A DNA stretch of 11,944 nt from an uncultured Collinsella sp. (lineage in GTDB: Bacteria > Actinomycetota > Coriobacteriia > Coriobacteriales > Coriobacteriaceae): the NCBI GenBank assembly GCA_958428675.1, contig CAUAGV010000038.1, positions 1-11,944 of the forward strand, read 5' to 3'. Below the pieces are notes generated by a model. That model saw only the letters and a list, made by a program, of their open reading frames with translations, had not been told where the DNA came from and ran no database searches. Below, one piece after another: positions 7,650-11,944 of this stretch; the first letter of the stretch is position 1, and each line of letters begins with the position of its first letter. The position numbers and the translations under genes were made by a program.

Positions 7650-7821
7650 GGCACGCTCCCCCTACAGCAAAAAGGATGGCATCTGTACCGAAGGCGCAGC
7701 CCAAGGTAGGGTTGCAGGCCGCGTCACCGGTGCAGGTGCCATCCCAAAGAGAAGAGAGGATGCAATTGTTGGACCAACGCTCGCGGAACAGGCGCGTGTA
7801 GATAACGATACGCTGGTACAT
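7639..7821 (-). CDS. Small cysteine-rich ORF overlapping the permease start
   Basis: This 60-codon frame is not a recognised family. An ATG at 7821 follows GGAG with a 5-base spacer, and the TAA (7641-7639) lies 11 bases inside the permease gene, in another frame. The peptide starts with a basic and aromatic segment (MYQRIVIYTRLFRERW). It then carries five cysteines at 20, 30, 36, 42 and 57 in a glycine-rich context (TCTGDAACNPTLGCAFGTD) and ends in a short hydrophobic stretch plus CRGR. Codon choice looks like the neighbouring genes. It could be a leader peptide coupling translation to the permease, a metal-binding small protein, a remnant of a longer gene, or chance. Confidence 0.45.
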   Translation of the reverse strand: MYQRIVIYTRLFRERWSNNCILSSLWDGTCTGDAACNPTLGCAFGTDAILFAVGGACRGR

Positions 7822-7867
7822 AGATACTCCGATCAAAACGGTCGCGCTCGCAACCGGAAACTATCAG

Positions 7868-7954
7868 CAATTGAATACGCGTCTGACCTGGGATATTCAA
7901 GCGAACAATTGGCCTAACCCGCAATAAATCCCAGATCAGACGCATACTCAATCA
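7868..7954 (-). promoter_or_regulatory. Long 25-27-bp RNA stem in the leader of the paralogous permease
   Basis: 7870-7894 pairs with 7928-7952 over 25 continuous positions; the enclosed loop is 33 bases. On the plus strand three positions (7875/7947, 7878/7944, 7887/7935) are A-C mismatches. On minus-strand RNA each becomes a G-U wobble, so the stem is unbroken only in that direction. Two more G-U pairs (7869/7953, 7868/7954) extend it. It ends about 46 bases before the ATG of the cysteine-rich ORF. This is good evidence for a selected RNA structure in the permease leader; its function is unknown. Confidence 0.7.
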
Positions 7955-7961
7955 AAGAGGC

Positions 7962-7993
7962 GGGCACTCCGAAGTGGAGGCAACGGAGTGCCC
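7962..7993 (-). terminator. 10-bp GC-rich hairpin, possible terminator or leader element
   Basis: GGGCACTCCG (7962-7971) pairs perfectly with CGGAGTGCCC (7984-7993) around a 12-base loop. On the minus strand it is followed by GCCTCTTTGATT, a weak T-rich tail, and it stands 8 bases before the long 25-bp stem. On the plus strand it is followed by AAAGAAAAA, so it cannot terminate that way. Confidence 0.5.
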
Positions 7994-7997
7994 AAAG

Positions 7998-8092
7998 AAA
8001 AACCCAGCCGACCAAGACATCAAGCAAATCAACCATCAATGCCCCGAGATGGTCACGGTGCGATTCACCGACTGTCCGATTGATCGGCTGGG
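7998..8092 (-). terminator. Candidate attenuator/terminator with T5 tract in the permease leader
   Basis: On minus-strand RNA CCCAGCCGA-type sequence (8092-8084, complement of TCGGCTGGG) pairs with 8011-8003 over 9 bp and is followed by TTTTT (8002-7998). The 72-base interior contains its own hairpin CGGTG-AATCG-CACCG and an ATCAAT/ATTGAT pair. A second copy of the upstream arm, CCCAGCC at 8151-8145, could pair with the same terminator arm, so two partners compete. This resembles an attenuator, but the wide loop makes it weaker than a textbook terminator. Confidence 0.4.
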
Positions 8093-8109
8093 CTCCCGAA
8101 GCATCACGG

Positions 8110-8159
8110 CTCGGAAAGCCAGACGATTAAGCGTCGGCGTGATTGGCTGGGTTTCCGAG
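8110..8159 (-). promoter_or_regulatory. Stable leader hairpin holding a CCCAGCC copy
   Basis: CTCGGAAA (8110-8117) pairs with TTTCCGAG (8152-8159). After one mismatch CCAG (8119-8122) pairs with CTGG (8147-8150), giving 12 bp. An alternative inner pairing is GACG (8122-8125) with CGTC (8132-8135). The stem sequesters the CCCAGCC copy that could otherwise pair with the T5-linked arm at 8003-8009, which is what a switchable leader would need. Confidence 0.45.
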
Positions 8160-8176
8160 GTGCGGCAGATTGCCCT

Positions 8177-8210
8177 GAAAGAGGAGGGCATAGACCTTAA
8201 GGTCATGCCC
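8177..8210 (-). terminator. Probable terminator of the agu operon after aguA
   Basis: GGGCAT (8186-8191) pairs with ATGCCC (8205-8210). Inside it GACC-TTAA-GGTC (8193-8204) forms a further four pairs, leaving one bulged base. On the minus strand the stem is followed by TCCTCTTTC. It starts 43 bases after the aguA stop. The T-tract is imperfect, so readthrough into the downstream leader is possible. Confidence 0.6.
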
Positions 8211-8253
8211 GACGATTGAAGGGCAAGGTGCCGTGCCTCGGGAAGACAGACAG

Positions 8254-9459
8254 TTACGCGGACGGCTCCTGCTGCGTAATGCAGTGAATATTGCCGCCGC
8301 CGAAGACGACCTGCTCGGACTGAACGCCGACGCACTTGTAGACGCCCTCGCCCCAGACCTCGTCGTAGATCTTCTGGAGCGTGTCAACGGCCAGCTGGTC
8401 GTTCTCGTCGCCGTACTGCGGGACGATAACGCCGTGGTTGGTGACCAGGTAGTTCATGTAAGAGGCGATCAGCGGCTCGTCGGGGACGCGCGGCTCGGCG
8501 TTCTCGTCGGCATCGATGGTGTCGCAGGAGGCCTGGTCCATGAACAGCGGGTTCACGGGCATGCAGAGCTTGTAGACCTTCATCTTGCGGCCCTTGGCGT
8601 CAACGGCGTTGGAGAGGGTCTCGTAGGCGGCGTGGCACTGCTCGTAGAACGGATACTCGGGATCGTCGGTCCAGATGCAGGCCATGACGCCCGGAGCGAT
8701 GAACGTGGCGACGTCGTCGATGTGGCCGTTGGTCTCCTCGGGGTCGATGCCCTCCTTGACCCAGATGACCTTCTCGACACCCAGGTAATCCTTGAGGTGC
8801 TCGTCCATGTAGGCGCGAAGCTCCTCGCTCCAGGGCTCAAACTTCTTCTTGAACTTGGGCCAGATGGACTCGGGATCCTCTTCCTCCTCGAGCACCGCAG
8901 AGCAGGTGCGGCCCGGGGAAAGCAGGCACTGGTCGGTCACGACAAGGGTGCCCTCGCCGTCGACGGTGATGGAGCCGCCCTCGAGGATCATGTCATCGGG
9001 ACGATAGCGGCGGCAGCCGGAGAGCTCAGCCATCTTGAGGGCGATCTGCTCGTCCTTGTCCCACGGGAAGTACAGGCCGTCGACGAGGCCGCCGTAGGCG
9101 TTGAAGTGCCAGTGGTTGGCGCGCTTCTCGCCCTTGCCGTTGATGACGTAGGTGGCGGCGGTGTCGCGGAACCAGGCGTCGTCGGTGGTCATCTCGATGA
9201 CGGTGACGTTCTCGTCGTTCTCGAAGACGGCCTTGCAGTTGGCGTAGTCGACCTGGTTGGCGCACATATAGACCGGGGTGAACTCGGAGATGGCGCGGGC
9301 GATGGCGGCATACTGCTTCTGGGCCGGCTTGGCGCCGTGGGCCCAGGTGTCGGTGCGGTGGGGCCAGCCCATCCACACGCGATCCTGCGGGGCGAACTCG
9401 GCGGGCATGAAGAAGCCGTCGGCCTTGGGGGTGGACTCGGACTCGGTGATCGTACGCAT
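8254..9459 (-). CDS. aguA: Agmatine deiminase
   Basis: The enzyme hydrolyses agmatine to N-carbamoylputrescine and ammonia in the cytosol, the first step of the agmatine deiminase pathway. The sequence follows Enterococcus-type agmatine deiminases closely: PKADGFFMPAEF near the start, WGWP-like MGWPHR, FNAYGGLVDGLYFPWD (119-134), LEGGS with Glu160, NGHIDD (His246, Asp248) and the catalytic cysteine Cys393 in GGGNIHCITQQEP. The product is 401 residues against about 365-370 for the family. The extra length is mainly an insert of about 25 residues after CLLSPGR (near 185-222), rich in Glu, Lys and Trp. The loop around Asp99 reads RDTAATY where RDxGPS/T is usual. I chose the ATG at 9459, with GGAGG seven to eight bases upstream; a longer in-frame extension to 9624 runs through the structured spacer and is arginine-rich, so I rejected it. 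It is the last gene of the aguB-aguD-aguA run. Confidence 0.95.
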   Translation of the reverse strand: MRTITESESTPKADGFFMPAEFAPQDRVWMGWPHRTDTWAHGAKPAQKQYAAIARAISEFTPVYMCANQVDYANCKAVFENDENVTVIEMTTDDAWFRDTAATYVINGKGEKRANHWHFNAYGGLVDGLYFPWDKDEQIALKMAELSGCRRYRPDDMILEGGSITVDGEGTLVVTDQCLLSPGRTCSAVLEEEEDPESIWPKFKKKFEPWSEELRAYMDEHLKDYLGVEKVIWVKEGIDPEETNGHIDDVATFIAPGVMACIWTDDPEYPFYEQCHAAYETLSNAVDAKGRKMKVYKLCMPVNPLFMDQASCDTIDADENAEPRVPDEPLIASYMNYLVTNHGVIVPQYGDENDQLAVDTLQKIYDEVWGEGVYKCVGVQSEQVVFGGGNIHCITQQEPSA

Positions 9460-9488
9460 AAGATTTCCTCCAAATCGAACGATCGCTT

Positions 9489-9775
9489 GCTGCGGGCGGG
9501 TTACCCGCAGCCTAAAACCAAGAGATGGTAGGCGCCCGTTCCCCGGCAAAGGTCGGGGCGCCCGGTGCCGGTTTTCACGGAGTCGCACCGGCAAGCGACG
9601 ACGTAACCAAGTGCGCGGAGACAAAACGCACGAAGGATACGGAAGAGAGATTGGGGTGGGCGGTGGTTACCGGAGCTATCGCTCACACCCACCCCGGGGA
9701 ATGGTTAGCAAACCTGTCGCTTGGGCACGCCTCCGAAGAGGCTAGAGTGCCCGGAATCGGGAGCGACAAGCCCGA
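9489..9775 (-). ncRNA. Highly structured leader or spacer RNA upstream of aguA (unknown class)
   Basis: Read 5' to 3' on the minus strand, the elements are as follows. (i) H-type pseudoknot: TCGGG (9775-9771) with CCCGA (9761-9757), 2-base loop, TGTCGCT (9768-9762) with AGCGACA (9721-9715); its third loop holds an 11-bp hairpin (9752-9723) capped by C(UUCG)G. (ii) GGTT/AACC hairpin (9714-9703). (iii) Three-way junction: an 8-bp outer stem (9695-9688 with 9660-9653) enclosing GAGC-GATA-GCTC and CGGT-AACC-ACCG. (iv) GTGCG/CGCAC hairpin (9631-9611). (v) Second H-type pseudoknot: GTCGC (9599-9595) with GCGAC (9586-9582), 2-base loop, GCCGGT (9592-9587) with ACCGGC (9572-9567). (vi) 9-bp bulged hairpin (9562-9531). 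(vii) 8-bp hairpin GCTGCGGG/CCCGCAGC (9511-9489), ending some 19 bases before the GGAGG of aguA. The UUCG loop, which exists only on this strand, supports the direction. No known riboswitch consensus was recognised, and no coding frame fits. Confidence 0.6.
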
Positions 9776-9826
9776 CGAAGCGCACGTTGGTACGCGAGGA
9801 GGGTTGGAGCCCCAGAACCGGGTGCT

Positions 9827-11266
9827 CTACTCCTCCTCGGCCTCGGCGGCCTCCTCAGCGAGACGCTGGGCTGCGAGCTCAGGGGTCAGACCCTTGTACT
9901 CTTCCTTGCGGCCCTTAGCGCTGACGACGCGGACGACCTCGCCGATGAGCACGAGCACGATGAAGATAACGATCATCGGGAGCTTGTCGCCAATCTCGGC
10001 GGCGGAGAACGGCACCAGCGTTGCAACGATGGCCAGGACCAGCTCGATGCAGGGGATGGCCAGCATGACCTTCATCATGGCGCCCTTAAACGGGAACGTG
10101 AAGATACGCTCGCGGTTGGGATCGTTCTTACGAAGGTTGAGGAACGCCGGGAACATCGGGATGTAGGTCAGCAGCAGGAAGACGACGGAGGTGCCGAAGA
10201 GCATCCAGAAGACACCGTTGGAGATGGCGTCGATGGGAACGAGCTGCAGGCACAGCACCAGGGAGGCAACGACGGCGTTGACCAGGTTGGCGCCGTTGGG
10301 CATGTCGTCATCCGAGATCATCGAGGCGAAGACCTTGGGCATGTTGCCGTGCTCGGCAGCGTAGCGAGCAACGGAGTTAACGCCGAAGGACCAGGCAGCC
10401 ATGTTGGCGAACAGGGTGATCAGGAAGGCGATGCAGATGATCTTAAAGATCATGGAGTCGCCCACCATGGTCTGGACTGCGACGATCATGCCGTAGTCGG
10501 GATCGATGGAGTCGGCCGGCACGGCGGCGCCGATGCCGAAGCCGGCGAACAGGTAGATCACGGCGATGGACAGGCCACCGACGATGATGGCCTTGGGGAT
10601 ATCGCGAGCGGGATCGGCCATGTCGTCGGTCATGGTGCAGATAACCTCAAAGCCCATGAAGTTAAAGATGATGATCGACAGGTAGCCGAGAGCGTTGGTG
10701 TTGGTGAGCTCGGGCAGGAAGGTGGCAGCGGACATGTCGTTCGCAAAACCGTTCTCCATGGCATACCAAATGCCCAGAGCGCCGACGATAACGGCAACGG
10801 CGACCTTGATGATGGCGCCACCGTTAAGGACCCACTCGGAGTCAGCCGCCTTGGAGCGGCCCATGAGGTAGACGATCCACACGAAGGCAAGATCGATACC
10901 CATCTTGGCGATCAGATTGAACTCGACGCCAAAGACCATGCCCAGAATATCGGGGAACATGGTGGCCAGCGAGGCGATCCACAGCGGGTAGTTAACCCAG
11001 TAGTAGTACGAAATGCGGGCGCCCCACTTGTCGCCCAGGCCATCGCGCACCCAGTCGTAAATGCCGCCCTCGCCGTCATAGGTGGTGCCGAGCTCGGCGA
11101 CAACCATGCCGTAAGGGAGCAGGAAGGTCAGGATCAGGAAGATCCACCAGAAGAACTGCTGGTTGCCAATGGCAGCAGCAGGAGCGGCGGCCTCGCAAAC
11201 GAAGACGACGCAGATGATGGTCGAAATGACCGTCAAGAAGGAAAGCTTTTTCTTTCCGTCGCTCAT
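9827..11266 (-). CDS. aguD: Agmatine/putrescine-type antiporter, APC superfamily
   Basis: The product is 479 residues with about twelve membrane segments and an acidic, alanine-rich C-terminal tail (roughly the last 25 residues). APC-family marks are GNQQFFWWIFL (34-44), LLPYGMVVAELGT (49-61), FNFMGFE (201-207) and DPARDIPKA (218-226). Its place between aguB and aguA makes agmatine-in/putrescine-out exchange the most likely job, as for AguD of lactic acid bacteria and enterococci; sequence alone gives only the superfamily. The ATG at 11266 follows AAGGAG at 6 bases. It is separated from aguB by 132 bases and from aguA by a 367-base structured spacer, both unusually long for one operon. The permease at 6243-7649 is its paralogue. 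Confidence 0.85.
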   Translation of the reverse strand: MSDGKKKLSFLTVISTIICVVFVCEAAAPAAAIGNQQFFWWIFLILTFLLPYGMVVAELGTTYDGEGGIYDWVRDGLGDKWGARISYYYWVNYPLWIASLATMFPDILGMVFGVEFNLIAKMGIDLAFVWIVYLMGRSKAADSEWVLNGGAIIKVAVAVIVGALGIWYAMENGFANDMSAATFLPELTNTNALGYLSIIIFNFMGFEVICTMTDDMADPARDIPKAIIVGGLSIAVIYLFAGFGIGAAVPADSIDPDYGMIVAVQTMVGDSMIFKIICIAFLITLFANMAAWSFGVNSVARYAAEHGNMPKVFASMISDDDMPNGANLVNAVVASLVLCLQLVPIDAISNGVFWMLFGTSVVFLLLTYIPMFPAFLNLRKNDPNRERIFTFPFKGAMMKVMLAIPCIELVLAIVATLVPFSAAEIGDKLPMIVIFIVLVLIGEVVRVVSAKGRKEEYKGLTPELAAQRLAEEAAEAEEE

Positions 11267-11398
11267 GATGAGCTCCTTCGCTCAGTCTTGGACAGATCCG
11301 AGACCTAAGGTATTAAGGCAATTGCTTGGGCCTCGGTGAGCGGGCGACAGGAGACGAGCATCCGCCGCCCGCAAACGTGCTTTTAGAAGCCTTGAGGC
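11267..11398 (-). other. Intergenic spacer aguB-aguD with dyads
   Basis: There is no gene here. GCGGGCG (11340-11346) pairs with CGCCCGC (11366-11372) across a 19-base loop, and CCGAG (11298-11302) with CTCGG (11332-11336). No T-tract follows either on the minus strand, so they look more like mRNA-processing or stability elements than terminators. The ribosome binding site AAGGAG of aguD lies at the low-coordinate end. Confidence 0.45.
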
Positions 11399-11944
11399 TT
11401 AGAGCTGCTCGAGAGCCTCGAGAGCGGCGTGGAGCTCAGCCTTGGCGGAGTACTCGACGCCCTCGTCGTTGAGCGGGGTGCGCTTGCCCAGAGCGGCAAG
11501 GAGAGCACGGATGGAGTGCTTGCGGTTCTCGGCCTCGACCCAGCACAGGGAGCGCTCGGGATCGTCCATGACCTCGTCGACGACTTCCTCGTTGCGGGTG
11601 GCCGGCAGGCAGTGCATGAACTTGGAGCCTGCGCCGGCGAAGTTCATCATGTCCATGGTGACCTGATACTTGGGATAGAACACGTCCATGTAGTTCTCGC
11701 CCGAGACCTCCTCGTCGTACAGGCCATACCACACGTCGGTGTAGATGAAGTCGGCGCCCTTGATGCACTCGATGTCGTCAGAGATGACGATGGAGCCACC
11801 GGAGACCTTGCAGTTCTCCTCGGCGATGGCCATCATCTGCTTGCCGAACTCGGCGCGCTCCTCGACGGTGCCAACGTGCAGACCGCCGTCGGGAATCTGG
11901 TGGCCCTTAGGTCCAAACTGGACAAACTTCATGCCGACCTTGGA
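11399..11944 (-). CDS. aguB: Putrescine carbamoyltransferase, C-terminal part (runs off the window)
   Basis: The enzyme phosphorolyses N-carbamoylputrescine to putrescine and carbamoyl phosphate. The 181 residues present begin inside the second domain (SKVGMKFVQFGPKG) and reach the stop at 11401-11399; the start and the carbamoyl-phosphate-binding domain lie beyond 11944. The visible part matches enterococcal putrescine carbamoyltransferase very closely: VSGGS, GADFIYTDVWYGLYDEE, VFYPKYQV, and FMHCLPATRNEEVVDEV with the HCLP catalytic loop, then EAENRKHSIRALL. Ornithine carbamoyltransferases share HCLP but not YTDVWYGLY or the PATR context, so I favour the putrescine enzyme. It would be the promoter-proximal of the three visible agu genes. 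Confidence 0.9.
   Translation of the reverse strand, partial: SKVGMKFVQFGPKGHQIPDGGLHVGTVEERAEFGKQMMAIAEENCKVSGGSIVISDDIECIKGADFIYTDVWYGLYDEEVSGENYMDVFYPKYQVTMDMMNFAGAGSKFMHCLPATRNEEVVDEVMDDPERSLCWVEAENRKHSIRALLAALGKRTPLNDEGVEYSAKAELHAALEALEQL

Noticed and set aside
8055..8070. tRNA T-arm-like hairpin CGGTG-CGATT-CACCG on the plus strand
   Set aside because: No acceptor, D or anticodon arms around it, and the loop lacks TTC; it is one of several leader hairpins.
8233..9531. 432-codon plus-strand frame antisense to aguA
   Set aside because: Val/Leu/Gly/Asp-rich shadow of the GC-rich agmatine deiminase gene; no ribosome binding site or known domain.
9566..9593. Cobalamin-riboswitch-like GCCGGTGCGACTCCG string on the minus strand
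   Set aside because: It resembles one B12-aptamer segment, but the remaining conserved core and B12 box are missing, and the bases fit an H-type pseudoknot instead.
9460..9624. Longer N-terminus for aguA starting near 9624
   Set aside because: The added residues are Arg/Pro-rich, overlap the structured spacer and have no family match, whereas 9459 has a good GGAGG site and the normal family start.
9489..9826. tmRNA, RNase P or SRP RNA as explanation for the structured spacer
   Set aside because: None of their conserved core strings (tmRNA ends and tag frame, RNase P CR motifs, SRP GGAAG core) was found on either strand.
9525..10166. 213-codon plus-strand frame across the spacer and the aguD 3' end
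   Set aside because: Half of it is antisense to aguD, and the rest runs through exact hairpins; no start signal or recognisable domain.
11399..11944. Ornithine carbamoyltransferase as the identity of the partial gene
   Set aside because: HCLP is shared, but YTDVWYGLY, VFYPKYQV and HCLPATR, plus the aguA/aguD neighbours, point to putrescine carbamoyltransferase.
1..11944. CRISPR arrays, insertion sequences or prophage genes
   Set aside because: No repeat-spacer array, transposase or phage-type frame was seen; the only short array is the three-copy 23-bp repeat at 1281-1342, which has no spacers of CRISPR size.

Overview
The window reads as chromosomal DNA of a fairly GC-rich anaerobic gut bacterium. 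A Coriobacteriia member such as Collinsella fits best. This is inferred from base composition, from a LuxR-type regulator fused to a membrane domain beside a metabolic gene, and from an agmatine deiminase operon; no rRNA or other marker gene is present to prove it. All large genes lie on the minus strand, so transcription runs from high to low coordinates. One small ORF near 6.0-6.2 kb is on the plus strand.

Layout from low to high coordinate. (1) 1-1343: an AAA-type ATPase with a DUF4143-like C-terminus, with its own terminator and a three-copy 23-bp repeat just upstream of its start. (2) 1386-4576: a MATE-family exporter downstream of a YtcJ-like amidohydrolase, ended by a strong 17-bp hairpin terminator. 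(3) 4577-5884: a hairpin-rich 315-base gap, then a membrane-anchored LuxR-type regulator that probably controls the amidohydrolase/MATE pair. (4) 5885-6255: a divergent plus-strand promoter with an operator-like dyad, a 63-residue ORF of unknown function, and a terminator shared by convergent genes. (5) 6243-8210: an APC-family amino acid/amine permease (GTG start) overlapped by a 60-codon cysteine-rich ORF, preceded by a long leader with several hairpins. One of these is a 25-bp stem whose non-Watson-Crick positions are all G-U on the minus-strand RNA. (6) 8254-11944: agmatine deiminase (aguA), an agmatine/putrescine-type antiporter (aguD) and the C-terminal part of putrescine carbamoyltransferase (aguB), transcribed in the order aguB-aguD-aguA.

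The agu genes would import agmatine in exchange for putrescine, deiminate it to N-carbamoylputrescine plus ammonia, and phosphorolyse that to putrescine plus carbamoyl phosphate. A carbamate kinase would then make ATP, but none is in the window. The downstream permease is a clear paralogue of aguD.

The most unusual feature is the 367-base spacer between aguD and aguA. Read as minus-strand RNA it folds on paper into two H-type pseudoknots of matching geometry, a three-way junction and several stable hairpins, one capped by a C(UUCG)G loop. I do not recognise a known riboswitch class in it. It is the best candidate here for an undescribed cis-acting RNA.
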